NCBI GenBank assembly: GCA_031255775.1
Contig: JAIRRW010000031.1
Location: 1-60,082, forward strand
Reading direction: 5' to 3'
Source: Clostridiales bacterium
Lineage (GTDB): Bacteria; Bacillota; Clostridia; Christensenellales; Pumilibacteraceae
Length of the DNA stretch: 60,082 bases
A model generated the notes under the pieces. That model did no database searches. It was not told the DNA's origin and worked only from the letters and a program-made list of their open reading frames with translations. Below are positions 45,901 to 55,555 of the stretch, piece by piece. The translations under genes were made by a program, and so were the position numbers. The first letter of the stretch is position 1, and every line of letters begins with the position of its first letter.

Positions 45901-46669
45901 TTTTATACAGCTTTTTAAAGGCGGCCTGATATTTGTCGAGCGCGGCCCTGATGTGCGGGTTTTTGGACAGGATCTTGACGTCCTTGATCTCGGTCAAAAA
46001 GGTCGTGTGGCGGCAATGGTCCGACCAGTAGGTGTCGATCACCTTGACCTCGGTGTGCGTCGGGTTGCGCCGCTCGGTCAGCTTAAAATAATCGCGGACA
46101 AACCGCAGGTCGTCGATGCTCATCGCAAACCCGAATCGGGCATAAAAATCCCTGAGCTCGGCCTCCGACTTGGCCGTGAGGTCAATCTCCGTGCGCATCG
46201 CCCTTTGCTTGACCGGCGGACGGCGCAGCGTTGCGGGCAGGTCAAAGCTGCCCTCCTTGGAATCGACGGGATTGATGAGGTACTTTTTGACGGCGGCAAA
46301 ATCCTTGGCGGACAGGCCGTCAAACGCGTAGACGTCCGCGCACTTGACCAGCGGCCGCACCCCGCCCAGCAGGAGCTGGACGCACTGCATGGCCGAATCC
46401 GCGCGCTGGTCGTACTGGCCGTCCAAAAATTCGACGACCAGCTTCATGCCTTCGGGCACGATCTCGCCGTGCACGGTATCCACCATGGGCTCGGAAAACA
46501 CGCCCGCGATCGCCTTTGTCAATTGCTCGGCGTCCAGCCCCTCGATATCGTACCGAATGAGACGCCTGACCGATTTCATGCGGATGCCCAGGAGGTTTTT
46601 GATCTCCTCTAACAGGCTATTGCCGTCGTCAAAGCCCTTCCGCTTTTCTACATAGATCCGATTAACCAC
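42953..46669 (-). CDS. purL: Phosphoribosylformylglycinamidine synthase, single-chain form
   Basis: Fourth step of IMP synthesis: makes FGAM from FGAR, glutamine and ATP. One 1,238-residue chain combines the PurS-like N-terminus, the two AIR-synthase-like halves (TETHNHPTEIEPY-type motif as KNETHNHPTEIEPYGGAATC) and a C-terminal glutamine amidotransferase (GTNCEYDTARAF, and the nucleophile Cys in GICNGFQALVKLG). The GTG start has GGGAG nine bases upstream. It is last in the pur operon, and its TAG stop opens a family A end. Confidence 0.96.
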   Translation of the reverse strand: MVNRIYVEKRKGFDDGNSLLEEIKNLLGIRMKSVRRLIRYDIEGLDAEQLTKAIAGVFSEPMVDTVHGEIVPEGMKLVVEFLDGQYDQRADSAMQCVQLLLGGVRPLVKCADVYAFDGLSAKDFAAVKKYLINPVDSKEGSFDLPATLRRPPVKQRAMRTEIDLTAKSEAELRDFYARFGFAMSIDDLRFVRDYFKLTERRNPTHTEVKVIDTYWSDHCRHTTFLTEIKDVKILSKNPHIRAALDKYQAAFKKLYKKRADKYMCLMDIATIAAKLLKAEGLLGDLDESEEINACSVKAVVDVDGRDEEWLLMFKNETHNHPTEIEPYGGAATCLGGAIRDPLSGRAYVYQAMRVTGAGNPLADMSETLPGKLPQRVLTKTALKGFSSYGNQIGLATGIVEEIYHDGYRAKRLETGYVVGANKAENVRRQTPKPGDVVLLVGGDTGRDGCGGATGSSKAHNAESVGTLGAEVQKGNPPEERKLQRLFRNPAAARLVIKCNDFGAGGVAVAIGELSPGLCIYLDRIRKKYEGLNATELAISESQERMAVVLERESVEAFVALCEDENLNATLVAEVTDNDRLVMRYGAETIVDIARAFLDTNGVKQETDAHIFDDYKGFLRAPEPSTGNYLFAGDLDGAVKNELSRLNVCSKKGMGETFDSTIGAATVLMPFGGRTQLTPAVVMAAKPPADGLTHTVTCSSFALYPHLMSQSPFTGAVYAIVSSVSKLVASGVRYDSIRLSLQEFFKRLGGNPARWGEPLSALLGAFAAQTGLKLPAIGGKDSMSGTFEKLDVPPTLISFAFGLNDDRNIIHNVFEKPGMIYRFSIPRDNWDMPKFPKLAAMYREIERLIKDKRIVQAAVVEEGGMLAAVVKSALGNMTGVRLHYDRELFQAAYGDILAVSYAPVKSEYARQVGSVNDSGWLEFPGYKTELKQLVSPLTSTLEPIYPTTAAAVGSASAAGYAGTKIYVSGHKFAAPTVFIPVFPGTNCEYDTARAFERAGAKADIFVVKNRTPQDIEDSIAEMKRRIDQAQIIAFPGGFSGGDEPDGSGKFIAATFRNPALADAVEAHLYRRDGLILGICNGFQALVKLGLLPGGHIERRMTEKSPTLTFNNLRRHVSTIVRVRVGTTRSPWLSEVRMGDIFSVPVSHGEGKFVIGGLQLDQLNKLGQIATQYIDEQGHVTMKSPFNPNGSTAAIEGIISADGRIYGKMGHTERYAPGLYQNVPGNFEMPIFSAGVDYFK

Positions 46670-46731
46670 AGAGTTTTTCTCCCAAAAAATCTCGTTTTTG
46701 TCCCCCGGCTTGACGCGCCGATCCCTTCCCC

Positions 46732-48006
46732 TTACGTGAGGCCGATGTCCTTGCGGAAACGGGCGCCGTCAAAGCGGATCTCTCCGATATTGCGGTACAC
46801 CCTTTGCCGCGCCTCCTCCATGGTGCCCCCCAGCGCCGTCAGCGCGAATATCCGGCCGCCGTTGGTCACGAGGCGTTTATTTTCGTCAAACGCCGTCCCC
46901 GCGTGAAACAGGGTGCAGTCCGACCCGATATCCCCGATCTCGATGTGCGCCCCCCTGCTCGATTTTGCCGGGTAATCCGACCCGGCGACCACCACCGTCA
47001 GGCTTTTTTGATCCGAAAACCCGATCGGAAGGGCGGCCAACGTCCCGTCGATACACGCGTCGCAAATGTCGGCGAGGTCGGTTTTTAAAAGCGGAAACAC
47101 CGCCTGCGTCTCGGGATCGCCCAGCCGCGCGTTGTACTCGATGACCTTGATGCCGTCCCCGGTCAGCATCAGCCCGAAATAGAGGACGCCCCGATAGTCG
47201 ATCCCCTCGGCGCATAAGCCCGCCAGCGTCCGTTGCGCGATCGTCCGGTTAAACTCGTCCTCCTTGTCCTTCGTGAAGTACGGGCTGGGCGAAAACGCGC
47301 CCATGCCGCCGGTATTGGGGCCCAGGTCGCCGTCGTACGCCCGTTTATGGTCCTGCGAGGAGGGCATGGGCGTCACCGTTTTTCCGTCGGTAAACGCCAG
47401 CACCGTGACCTCCCGGCCCGTCAAAAATTCCTCGATCACCACGCGGCTGCCGCTGTGCCCAAACGCGCCGTCCACCATCACGGCCCTCAGGTTTTTTAGC
47501 GCCTCCGCCCTGTCCTTGGGGATACACACGCCCTTTCCCAGCGCCAGCCCGTCGGCCTTGATGACCAGGCGTCGGTCGGCCCTTTCCACATACGCGCGGG
47601 CGGCCTCGTAGTCGTCGAACACCTCGTATCCGGCAGTCGGAATGTCGTACTTTTTCATGAAGGCCTTGGCAAACGACTTGCTCGACTCCAAGCGCGCCCC
47701 CGCGGCCTTGGGGCCGAACGCGCGGATCCCTGCCGCGTTTAACCGATCCACCAGCCCCAAGCTCAACGGGTCGTCGGGCGTGACAAACACGAGGTCTGCC
47801 GCGCTTTTTTGGGCAAACGCCGTCAGCCCGTCGAGCTCGGTCGCGCCGATCGGGACGCATTCGGCCAGCGCGGCGATCCCCGCGTTGCCGGGCGCGCAGT
47901 ACAGCTTTTTGACGCGCGCGCTCTTGCGAAATGCCGAAACGACAGCGTGCTCCCGCCCGCCGCCGCCTACGACCAAAACCGTCATTTCACTCTTCTTTCC
48001 GGTCAT
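46732..48006 (-). CDS. purD: Phosphoribosylamine--glycine ligase
   Basis: Joins glycine to phosphoribosylamine to give GAR, the second step of the pathway. The 424-residue ATP-grasp enzyme has VLVVGGGGREHAV, the ATP-binding VIKADGLALGKGV and NARLGDPETQAVFPLL. AAGGA lies nine bases before the chosen ATG; an internal ATG seven codons later, at the conserved core, is the alternative. Fifteen bases separate it from purH. Confidence 0.96.
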   Translation of the reverse strand: MTGKKSEMTVLVVGGGGREHAVVSAFRKSARVKKLYCAPGNAGIAALAECVPIGATELDGLTAFAQKSAADLVFVTPDDPLSLGLVDRLNAAGIRAFGPKAAGARLESSKSFAKAFMKKYDIPTAGYEVFDDYEAARAYVERADRRLVIKADGLALGKGVCIPKDRAEALKNLRAVMVDGAFGHSGSRVVIEEFLTGREVTVLAFTDGKTVTPMPSSQDHKRAYDGDLGPNTGGMGAFSPSPYFTKDKEDEFNRTIAQRTLAGLCAEGIDYRGVLYFGLMLTGDGIKVIEYNARLGDPETQAVFPLLKTDLADICDACIDGTLAALPIGFSDQKSLTVVVAGSDYPAKSSRGAHIEIGDIGSDCTLFHAGTAFDENKRLVTNGGRIFALTALGGTMEEARQRVYRNIGEIRFDGARFRKDIGLT

Positions 48007-48021
48007 ACCGTTTTTTCCTTT

Positions 48022-49551
48022 CTAGTGCTTAAAGTGCCGTACGCCCGTCACGCACATGGCCAGGCCGCGCGCGTCGGCCGCCTTGACGCTGTCCTCGTCG
48101 CGAATACTGCCGCCCGGGTGCACGATGGCCGCCAGCCCCAAATCCGCCGCCGCCTCCACACAGTCCGAAAAGGGGAAAAAGGCGTCGGAGGCCATGACGC
48201 CGCCCGTCACCGGCCTTGTCGCGTGCTCGCCCGCCTGCCTGGCCGCCCAGATGCGGTTGGTCTGTCCCACGCCGATCCCCAGCGTCGTCTTGTCCTTGGA
48301 AAACACGATGGCGTTGGACTTGCAGTGCTTGACCACCTTCATGGCGAATTCCATCTCGTCCAGCTGCGCTTTTGTGGGCGCTTTTTTGGTCACCGTCCTG
48401 ATCTCGTCGTACACCCCGTAATCGGCCTCCTGATAGATCAGGCCGCCGTAGACCTTTTTAAACTCCTTGAGCCCGGGCGCGTTGGGGGCGGCAAAATCCG
48501 CCAATTTTAGGACGCGCAGGTTGGGCTTGGCCTTAAAGACCTCCACCGCCTCTACGCTAAAGTCGGGCGCAATGACGATCTCCAAAAAGATTTTGACCAT
48601 CTCCCGCGCCGTCCGCCCGTCCACCGCGCGGTTGACCGCCACGATTCCGCCGTAAATGGAGACGGGATCGGCCTCGTAGGCTCTGAGATAAGCCGTATAG
48701 ACGTCGCCTGCCGACGAGACGCCGCAGGGGTTGGCGTGCTTGACCGCGACCACCGTCGGCTCCGCAAATTCCTTCAAGAGCTCCACCGCGCCGTTGCAGT
48801 CGTTGATGTTGTTGTAGGAGAGCTGCTTGCCGTTTAGCTGGCTTGCGCCGATCAGCGAATTTTTGACCGGAATGGCGTCGCAGTAGACCGCCGCCGCCTG
48901 GTGCGGGTTTTCGCCGTAACGCATCTGCTCCTTTTTTTCGTACGCGAGCGTCAGCGTATCGGGAAAGGCGATCGAGAGCTTGTCCTTGAGATAATTGGAA
49001 ATCATCGAATCGTAGACGGCGGTATGCGCAAACACCTTGTACATCAGGTATTTTTTGGTTTCGATATCGACGCCGCCGCTCTCCAGCCCGCCGAGCGCCC
49101 TGTCATAATCGGCCGGATCGACCAAAACCACCACGTCCTGATAATTTTTGGCGGCGGACCTTAGCATCGTCGGGCCGCCGATGTCGATGTTTTCGACCGC
49201 CTCAAAAAAGTCCGCGCCCTTCATCACCGTCGCCTTAAAGGGATAGAGGTTGACGATCACCACGTCGATGGCGTTGATATGTAAGTCCTCCAGCTGTTTC
49301 ATGTGCGCGGGGTTGCCGCGCATGGCCAAAAGCCCGGCGTGTACCGCGGGGTGCAGGGTCTTGACCCGCCCGTCCAGACATTCGGGAAAGCCGGTGATCT
49401 CGCTGATGTTGACCGCGCCGACGCCCGCGTCCCGCAGGGCATTTAGCGTCCCGCCCGTCGAGACGATCTCGTACCCGCACTTTTCCAGCCTTTTGGCCGC
49501 CTCCACCACGCCCGTTTTGTCCGATACGCTGATCAACGCCCGTTTCTTCAT
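48022..49551 (-). CDS. purH: Bifunctional AICAR transformylase/IMP cyclohydrolase
   Basis: Last two steps to IMP. Residues 1-140 are the MGS-like cyclohydrolase domain (LISVSDKTG, IVSTGGT, GRVKTLHPAVHAG) and the rest the transformylase (VAVKHANPCGVSSA, RYGENPHQAAAVY). AAGGAG lies seven bases before the ATG; a frame ten codons longer lacks such a site. It also consumes AICAR released by histidine synthesis, relevant because hisIE lies upstream of this operon. Confidence 0.96.
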   Translation of the reverse strand: MKKRALISVSDKTGVVEAAKRLEKCGYEIVSTGGTLNALRDAGVGAVNISEITGFPECLDGRVKTLHPAVHAGLLAMRGNPAHMKQLEDLHINAIDVVIVNLYPFKATVMKGADFFEAVENIDIGGPTMLRSAAKNYQDVVVLVDPADYDRALGGLESGGVDIETKKYLMYKVFAHTAVYDSMISNYLKDKLSIAFPDTLTLAYEKKEQMRYGENPHQAAAVYCDAIPVKNSLIGASQLNGKQLSYNNINDCNGAVELLKEFAEPTVVAVKHANPCGVSSAGDVYTAYLRAYEADPVSIYGGIVAVNRAVDGRTAREMVKIFLEIVIAPDFSVEAVEVFKAKPNLRVLKLADFAAPNAPGLKEFKKVYGGLIYQEADYGVYDEIRTVTKKAPTKAQLDEMEFAMKVVKHCKSNAIVFSKDKTTLGIGVGQTNRIWAARQAGEHATRPVTGGVMASDAFFPFSDCVEAAADLGLAAIVHPGGSIRDEDSVKAADARGLAMCVTGVRHFKH

Positions 49552-49598
49552 ATCCTGTCTCCTTAGATTGTGTATCCGCAAAGTATTCGCAAAAACCG

Positions 49599-50183
49599 TT
49601 ACTCGGCGCAGAGCGCGGCAAGCGTCCGGGGCAGCAGCGTATGCTCAAGCGCCAGCACCCGCGCCTGCAAGGTCTCGGGCGTGTCGTCCGGCAAAATCGG
49701 CACCCGCTCCTGCGCCAGAATACGGCCGGTGTCCGTCCCCTCGTCCACGAGATGCACGGTCGCGCCCGAATACGCCTCGCCGTTTTCGAGCGCCGCCCGA
49801 TGGACGCGGATGCCGTAAAATCCGTCCCCGCAGTACTTGGGGATCAGGGAGGGATGAATGTTGACGATGCGGTCCCGATAATCCCGCACGATATTGGGCG
49901 TCAGAATGGTCAGGTACCCGGCCAAAACGATATAATCGACAAAAAGCGTCCGCAAAAACGCGGATATTGCCGCAAACATGGCCGCAGGGTCGGCATAATC
50001 CTTTTTTTGATAGACCGCCACCGAAATGCCGTGACGCGCCGCGCGTTCGACCGCGCCGATGTCGGGCTTGGATGCGACCAGAACGGCGATCGACGCGTTG
50101 ATCTCGCCGCGCTCCACGGCGTCGATGACGCTTTGAAAGTCCGATCCCGACCCGGACGCAAAAACCGCAAGGCGCTTTTTCAT
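49599..50183 (-). CDS. purN: Phosphoribosylglycinamide formyltransferase (folate type)
   Basis: Third step: formylates GAR with 10-formyl-THF. The 194 residues have VFASGSGSDFQSVID at the phosphoribosyl site, the catalytic NIHPSLIPKYCG and VDEGTDTGRIL. The start overlaps the purM stop as ATGA; an upstream frame extension is therefore rejected. The HPSLIPKYCGDGFYG form is the clostridial variant of the usual HPSLLPSFPG. Confidence 0.95.
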   Translation of the reverse strand: MKKRLAVFASGSGSDFQSVIDAVERGEINASIAVLVASKPDIGAVERAARHGISVAVYQKKDYADPAAMFAAISAFLRTLFVDYIVLAGYLTILTPNIVRDYRDRIVNIHPSLIPKYCGDGFYGIRVHRAALENGEAYSGATVHLVDEGTDTGRILAQERVPILPDDTPETLQARVLALEHTLLPRTLAALCAE

Positions 50184-51181
50184 GCCCGCGCCACGCGCCC
50201 CAGCTCTATCGCGTCCTCGCCCAGCGTTTTTAGGACGGCCAGCGTCCTTTCGGTATCCGTTTTGGCGACGCACAGCACTAGGCCGATGCCCATATTAAAG
50301 GTGTTGTACATCTTTTCGTCTGCGATTCCCGCGCGTTTTTGCAGCTCGCGGAACAGGCGCGGCGGTTGGTATTTTTGATAATCGACGACGGGCACAAAGC
50401 CGTCCGGCAGGATGCGGGGAATGTTTTCGATAAAGCCGCCGCCCGTGATGTGCGCGATGCCCTTGACCGAAACCGCCTCCAAAAGGCGCAGAACGGTTTT
50501 GACGTAGATCCGCGTGGGGGTCAGGAGGATCTCCGCCGGGACGCCGCCCAAAGCCGCGTCGTATTGGAAGGTCCTTTTGTCGTCGAGGGGAAACAATTGG
50601 CGCACGAGCGAAAACCCGTTGCTGTGCAGCCCGCCCGAACGGATGCCGATCAGCACGTCGCCGTCCCGGATATTTTCGCCGGTGATCAGCTTGTTCCGCT
50701 TGGTCAGCCCGACCGAAAACCCGGCAATGTCGTATTCGCCCTCGCCGTACATACCGGGCATCTCGGCGGTCTCCCCGCCGATGAGCGCGCAGCCCGCCTG
50801 CTTGCAGCCGTCGGCCACGCCCTTGACGATTTGCGCGACCTTTTCGGGGATCAGCTTGGGCAGCGCCATATAATCCAAAAACAGCAGCGGCCTTGCGCCC
50901 TGACAGACAATGTCGTTGACGCACATCGCCACGCAGTCGATGCCGACGGTATCGTGTTTATCGAGAGCAAACGCGTACTTCAGCTTGGTGCCGACGCCGT
51001 CGGTGCCCGCGACCAGCACGTCGCCGTCGGGCGCGTCGCTCAACGCGTACATCCCGCCAAAGGAGCCGATCCCGCCGATCACACGGCCGTCATAGGTCTC
51101 TTTGACATACTGTTTCATGAGCTCGACGGCCTTATAGCCCGCCGTCACGTCCACGCCCGCCGCCTTATAATCGATCGCCAT
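50180..51181 (-). CDS. purM: Phosphoribosylformylglycinamidine cyclo-ligase (AIR synthase)
   Basis: Closes the imidazole ring to give AIR, also the branch point toward the thiamine pyrimidine. The 333 residues contain YKAAGVDVTAGY, GTDGVGTKLKYA and GGETAEMPGMY. The ATG is preferred over a GTG three codons earlier, because that GTG is only three bases from AAGGAG. Coupled to purN by a four-base overlap. Confidence 0.95.
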   Translation of the reverse strand: MAIDYKAAGVDVTAGYKAVELMKQYVKETYDGRVIGGIGSFGGMYALSDAPDGDVLVAGTDGVGTKLKYAFALDKHDTVGIDCVAMCVNDIVCQGARPLLFLDYMALPKLIPEKVAQIVKGVADGCKQAGCALIGGETAEMPGMYGEGEYDIAGFSVGLTKRNKLITGENIRDGDVLIGIRSGGLHSNGFSLVRQLFPLDDKRTFQYDAALGGVPAEILLTPTRIYVKTVLRLLEAVSVKGIAHITGGGFIENIPRILPDGFVPVVDYQKYQPPRLFRELQKRAGIADEKMYNTFNMGIGLVLCVAKTDTERTLAVLKTLGEDAIELGRVARA

Positions 51182-51242
51182 ACCCGTCACGAACTCCTTC
51201 TTATCCTCATATAATAACGCCTTTTTAGCCGCGCTTTCTTTT

Positions 51243-52703
51243 TCATAATTCGAGCACGAATTTATCCAGATTGTAGTCGGACAGATCCAAGGGGTAATCG
51301 CCGTCGAAGCAGGCGGTGCAGAAATCGGATTTTTGGCCGCCGCAGGCCTTGACCATCAGCTCCATCGGCATATAGTGGAGGCTGTCCGCGCCGATGGCCT
51401 TACAGATGGCGTCGCTGCCCTGGTGGCCGCCGATCAGCTTGTCCTTGGACTCCATATCCACGCCGAAAAAGCAGGGGAACGCCACGACGGGGGACGCGAT
51501 GACCATATGAACCTCCGCCGCGCCGTTATCTCTGAGGAGCTGCACGATCTTGCGGCTGGTCGTCCCGCGCACGATCGAGTCGTCGATCAAAATGAGCCGC
51601 TTGCCCATGATGTTGGCCTTGATCGCGTTGAGCTTGACCTTGACGCTGTTTTCGCGCATGGATTGGCTGGGCTGGATAAACGTGCGGCCGATATAGCGGT
51701 TTTTGGACAGCGCGTCGGTATAGGGGATGCCCGAAACCTCGCTATAGCCCCGCGCGGATACGATGGCCGAGTCCGGCACGCCCGCCACCGCGTCGGCGTC
51801 GATCTTGCAAAGGCTTGCCAGCATACGGCCGCACTCGTACCGCGCGTCATAGACGTTGACGCCGTCGATCCGCGAATCACTGCGCGCCAAATACACGTAT
51901 TCGAAGATACAGGAGCGGCGCTTGATCACCCCGTCCAGCATGGTCGAACGGACGGTCAAATCCTTTTCGACCGTCACGATCTCGCCGGGCATGATGTCCC
52001 GAATCTCGGTCCCGCCCAGCGCGTCGATCGCGCAGGACTCGGACGAAAAGATGATGTCGTCGTTGAGCTTGCCCATGCACAGCGGCTTTAAGCCTAGCGG
52101 GTCTCGCAGCGCGATCAGCTTGTCGTCGGCCATGATGAGGATCGAAAACGCGCCCACGATCTCGCCGCAGGCCTTTTTGACGCCCGCCTCCAGGCTCTCC
52201 TCCGAATACTGATTGATCAGCGCCGCGATGACCTCGCTGTCGATCGAGCACTGAAAGATATGGCCGTTTTTGATCATGCGCGACTTGATCCTGTCGCAGT
52301 TGACGATGTTGCCGTTGTGGGCGACCGCCGTGCGGCCATAGCGGCCGTAAAAGACCACCGGCTGGGCGTTGGCGACGTTGGAAGAGCCGGTCGTCGAATA
52401 CCGGACGTGTCCCACGCCCGTCCGCGCGGAGGGAAATTCGCTCAAACGCCTTTGCGGAAACACCTCGCTGACCAGCCCCATTTTTTTGCTGTAGCTGACC
52501 TTGCGGCACTCGTACTGCACCGCGATCCCCGCGCTCTCCTGCCCGCGGTGCTGTAGGGCATAGAGGCCGAAATAGATGTCCTGCGCAATATCCCGGCTCT
52601 CCTTGCAGGCCATGCCGAATATGCCGCACTCCTCTTGTGGTTTAAACTCGTGCCGCTCAATGATGACCGACCGTCTATCCTTTGCGCGTTTTGCCGTCTT
52701 CAT
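51243..52703 (-). CDS. purF: Amidophosphoribosyltransferase
   Basis: First committed step: makes phosphoribosylamine from PRPP and glutamine. The catalytic Cys is residue 26 (EECGIFG), so a 25-residue propeptide must be removed, as in B. subtilis PurF. The PRPP loop [16 protein letters not shown] and C-terminal cysteines ([18 protein letters not shown]) point to the iron-sulfur, oxygen-sensitive Bacillus type. The ATG overlaps the purC stop. Confidence 0.96.
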   Translation of the reverse strand: MKTAKRAKDRRSVIIERHEFKPQEECGIFGMACKESRDIAQDIYFGLYALQHRGQESAGIAVQYECRKVSYSKKMGLVSEVFPQRRLSEFPSARTGVGHVRYSTTGSSNVANAQPVVFYGRYGRTAVAHNGNIVNCDRIKSRMIKNGHIFQCSIDSEVIAALINQYSEESLEAGVKKACGEIVGAFSILIMADDKLIALRDPLGLKPLCMGKLNDDIIFSSESCAIDALGGTEIRDIMPGEIVTVEKDLTVRSTMLDGVIKRRSCIFEYVYLARSDSRIDGVNVYDARYECGRMLASLCKIDADAVAGVPDSAIVSARGYSEVSGIPYTDALSKNRYIGRTFIQPSQSMRENSVKVKLNAIKANIMGKRLILIDDSIVRGTTSRKIVQLLRDNGAAEVHMVIASPVVAFPCFFGVDMESKDKLIGGHQGSDAICKAIGADSLHYMPMELMVKACGGQKSDFCTACFDGDYPLDLSDYNLDKFVLEL

Positions 52704-53413
52704 CCGTTGTTTCCCATCAACCGTTTCAACACTTCCTGATAGGCCTCTTCCACCTCGCCCAGATCGCGCCTAAAGCGATCCTTGTCCAGCTTTTCCTGCG
52801 TCAGCGAATCCCAAAACCGACAGGTGTCGGGGCTGATTTCGTCCGCTAAAATAATATCGCCCTTATAGCGCCCAAACTCGAGCTTAAAGTCGATGAGGTC
52901 GATGTTGATGTCCCGCAAATAATGCCGGAGAACGTCGTTGACCTTGAGGCTGGTCTCCTTGATCTTGTCGAGCTCCTCCTTGGTGGCAAAGCCCATGGCA
53001 TAGATGTGATAGTCGTTGATCATGGGGTCGCCCAGCGCGTCGTCCTTATAGCAAAACTCCAGCACCGTCTGCTTCATGACCGTCCCCTCGGGCAGGCCCA
53101 AACGCTTGGACAGGCTGCCCGCCGCGATGTTGCGGACGATGACCTCGATGGGGACGATCGCCACCTTTTTGACATAGGTGTCGGTCTCGCCGATCTCCTC
53201 GATATAGTGGGTGCGGATCCCGTTTTTTTCCAGCATCCGAAACAGGTGGTTGGAGCAGCGGTTGTTGACCACGCCCTTGCCGGCGATCCGCCCCTTTTTG
53301 AGCCCGTTAAAGGCGGTCGCGTCATCCTTATACGAGACCAGCACAACATCCGGATCGGAGGTCGCGAATACCTTTTTTGCCTTGCCTTCGTACAGTTGTT
53401 CTTTCTTTTCCAT
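52700..53413 (-). CDS. purC: SAICAR synthetase
   Basis: Adds aspartate to CAIR. The 237-residue protein has [34 protein letters not shown] and [10 protein letters not shown]. The ATG is preferred over an in-frame GTG three codons upstream, since GGAG lies eight bases before the ATG. One base separates it from purE and four bases overlap purF, so translation is coupled. Confidence 0.96.
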   Translation of the reverse strand: MEKKEQLYEGKAKKVFATSDPDVVLVSYKDDATAFNGLKKGRIAGKGVVNNRCSNHLFRMLEKNGIRTHYIEEIGETDTYVKKVAIVPIEVIVRNIAAGSLSKRLGLPEGTVMKQTVLEFCYKDDALGDPMINDYHIYAMGFATKEELDKIKETSLKVNDVLRHYLRDINIDLIDFKLEFGRYKGDIILADEISPDTCRFWDSLTQEKLDKDRFRRDLGEVEEAYQEVLKRLMGNNG

Positions 53414-53414
53414 G

Positions 53415-53906
53415 TCAGTCACTCCATTCCTTTTGCAGCGCGGCGTCGTCCGCTAAGACGTCGTCCGCCAGCTTTTTTTTGTACCCTTCTAATTTATCCC
53501 GCAGCGCCTTGTCGCCCACGGCCAAGATTTGCGCCGCCAAAAGCCCCGCGTTTAGGCCGCCGTTGATCGCCACGGTCGCCACCGGCACGCCGGGCGGCAT
53601 CTGAACCATAGACAGCAGGCTGTCCATGCCGTCCAGCGTCGAGCTTTTGACCGGCAGGCCGATGACGGGCGCCGCCGTATGCGCGGCGATGACCCCGGCC
53701 AAATGCGCGGCCTTGCCCGCCGCCGCGATAAAGAGGTCAAACCGCCCGCGTTCGCCCTTGGCGTAAGCCGCGGCCTCGTCGGGCGTGCGGTGCGCGGACA
53801 GCGCGTGCACCTCGACGCCTATCCCCAAGCTCTTGAGGATTTGCGCCGCGGGCCTAACGACGTCAAGGTCGCTCTTAGACCCCATGATAACCAATACCCT
53901 TGCCAT
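53415..53906 (-). CDS. purE: 5-(carboxyamino)imidazole ribonucleotide mutase (class I PurE)
   Basis: Converts N5-CAIR to CAIR. The 163 residues show [26 protein letters not shown] and [14 protein letters not shown]. Class I PurE normally needs PurK to supply N5-CAIR, and no purK is in this operon. The ATG follows GGGAGG at 11 bases; a longer frame overlaps the leader. It is the first pur gene, about 33 bases after the predicted transcription start. Confidence 0.95.
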   Translation of the reverse strand: MARVLVIMGSKSDLDVVRPAAQILKSLGIGVEVHALSAHRTPDEAAAYAKGERGRFDLFIAAAGKAAHLAGVIAAHTAAPVIGLPVKSSTLDGMDSLLSMVQMPPGVPVATVAINGGLNAGLLAAQILAVGDKALRDKLEGYKKKLADDVLADDAALQKEWSD

Positions 53907-53945
53907 GATGCAGACCGCCTCCCGCCATATCAATTACGCGATAAA

Positions 53946-53974
53946 ATTTTAGCACAATTGCGGATTTTTTGCAA
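53946..53974 (-). promoter_or_regulatory. Promoter of the pur operon (TTGCAA-17-TAAAAT)
   Basis: Good hexamers with 17-base spacing on the minus strand. The leader of about 33 bases is too short for a purine riboswitch, so control must act at the promoter or elsewhere. Confidence 0.78.
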
Positions 53975-54032
53975 TGATTTTTCCCTGCCGACGCGCAAAA
54001 GCTTGCGAGAATCCGAAAATCCCCGTCTTTTT

Positions 54033-54848
54033 TTAGAGCGGCACGTCGATAAACCGCCCGTCGGCAAACTGGCACACGCGGGCAAAGCCCAAATCCTTCA
54101 ACAGCCGCCGCCCCTCACGGAGCCCAAAGCCGATAAAGGCCGCGTCGTGGCAATCGGTGCTGACCGTCACGCGGCCGCCCAACCGCTTGAGCTCGGCCAG
54201 GAGCGGGAGGCCGGGATAGGGCTGGTCGAGCCCCGCCTTTAGGACGCCGCCGTAATTGACCTCGATCACGATCCCGCTTTTTGCCGCGAAACGCAGGGCG
54301 TCAAGCGCAGGTTCGACATAATAGTCCGCCGAAAAATCGATGCGCCCGGCCGCCCGTTTTTTGATGAGGTCGAAGTGCCCCAGTATATCGGCGCCGGTCC
54401 TGACACAGGCGATGACGTTTTGAAAATAAGCCGCCGAAAGCGCCGCCGGGTCGCCGTTAAAGCCCTCGTCCAGGCAGCGGACAAGGCTCTCGACCGGGCC
54501 GTCTATCGAATAGATCGTCTCATTTTTTTCGACATAATGCGTCGACGCGACGGTATACTCGTACGCGTCCGGGTACGCGGGCGGCGCAAGCAGGTCGACC
54601 TCCGTCCCCACATACACGTTGAGCCGTCCGGCGTAGGCCGCCTTGAGCGCCCGTACCTCTTGTATGTACGCCCGTTCGTCCTTGACCGAATAGGCGGGAT
54701 CGAAGGGCGCGCGCGAATGTGCGGACAGCCCGAAATCGGTTATGCCAAAGGACAGCGCCGCCTCGATCATCTCCTTCGGGCTCTGCTTGCCGTCGCAGTA
54801 TGTGGTATGGTTGTGCAGCGAGCTTAGGATCGGTCTAAAATCGGACAT
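54033..54848 (-). CDS. hisJ: PHP-family histidinol-phosphatase
   Basis: Dephosphorylates histidinol phosphate. The 271 residues have the PHP metal sites LHNHTTYCDG, LSAHS, GTEVDLL, GHFDLIKKRA and VSTDCH in order, the pattern of the HisJ/HisK group. The ATG has GAGAGG five bases ahead; a GTG two codons earlier overlaps that site. It lies 19 bases after hisIE, which supports the histidine assignment, but other PHP phosphoesterases look similar. Confidence 0.8.
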   Translation of the reverse strand: MSDFRPILSSLHNHTTYCDGKQSPKEMIEAALSFGITDFGLSAHSRAPFDPAYSVKDERAYIQEVRALKAAYAGRLNVYVGTEVDLLAPPAYPDAYEYTVASTHYVEKNETIYSIDGPVESLVRCLDEGFNGDPAALSAAYFQNVIACVRTGADILGHFDLIKKRAAGRIDFSADYYVEPALDALRFAAKSGIVIEVNYGGVLKAGLDQPYPGLPLLAELKRLGGRVTVSTDCHDAAFIGFGLREGRRLLKDLGFARVCQFADGRFIDVPL

Positions 54849-54867
54849 GGCCACCTCTCAAAATGGG

Positions 54868-55524
54868 TTATTTTGATTTCTGCGTCTCCTGCTTGGTCTT
54901 TTTGTCGATGATATGCCGCGCCGCCAGCTCGTCCGACACGCGTTTTAGCGGAACCCCGGCCTCGGCCATGAGCACCAGCGCGTGATAGCACAGGTCCGCC
55001 AGCTCGTAGGTCAGCTCGTCGTTGTCCGCCTTCATGGCGGCGATCAAGACCTCGGCGCTCTCCTCCCCCACTTTTTTCAGGATTTTTTCCAGCCCCTTTT
55101 CAAACAGATAGGTCGTATAACTGCCCGCGGGCATGGCCGCCTTGCGGCCTAAAATCAGCGCGTACAGGCCTTGGAGCGAAAAGGCGGGGGGCTGTCCGGG
55201 ATCGGCAAAAACCGGGTTAAAAAAACAGCTTTCCCGCCCCGTATGGCAGGCGGGGCCGTCCTTTCTCACCTCGACAAGCAGCGCGTCGCCGTCGCAATCG
55301 GCGGTGACCGACACAACGTGCTGGACATGGCCGCTCTCCTCGCCCTTTCGCCACAGCTTGTTGCGGCTGCGCGAATAAAAGCAGGTGCGCTTTTCGGACA
55401 GAGTTATCGCCAGGCTCTCGCGGTTCATGTACGCGACGGTCAGCACCTCTTTCGAATCGTGATCCTGCACGACTGCGGGAATGAGGCCGTTTGCGTCGAA
55501 TTTGAGGGAGGTCGGATCGATCAT
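54868..55524 (-). CDS. hisI: Bifunctional phosphoribosyl-AMP cyclohydrolase/phosphoribosyl-ATP pyrophosphatase
   Basis: Second and third steps of histidine synthesis in one 218-residue chain (HisIE). Residues 1-115 are the cyclohydrolase (YMNRESLAITL, WRKGEESGHVQ, DCDGDALLVEV, GPACHTGRESCF); residues 120-215 the pyrophosphatase (KKVGEESAEVLIAA, ELADLCYHALVLM). AAGGAG lies six bases before the ATG. No other his genes except the putative hisJ are here; it follows an ABC-importer gene by 31 bases, an unusual setting. Confidence 0.93.
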   Translation of the reverse strand: MIDPTSLKFDANGLIPAVVQDHDSKEVLTVAYMNRESLAITLSEKRTCFYSRSRNKLWRKGEESGHVQHVVSVTADCDGDALLVEVRKDGPACHTGRESCFFNPVFADPGQPPAFSLQGLYALILGRKAAMPAGSYTTYLFEKGLEKILKKVGEESAEVLIAAMKADNDELTYELADLCYHALVLMAEAGVPLKRVSDELAARHIIDKKTKQETQKSK

Positions 55525-55555
55525 GGGTGTCTCCTTCGCTTTTTTCCCTCCTATT

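Noticed and set aside
53907-53945. Purine riboswitch before purE
   Set aside because: The predicted leader is about 33 bases, too short for the aptamer, and shows none of its conserved loops.
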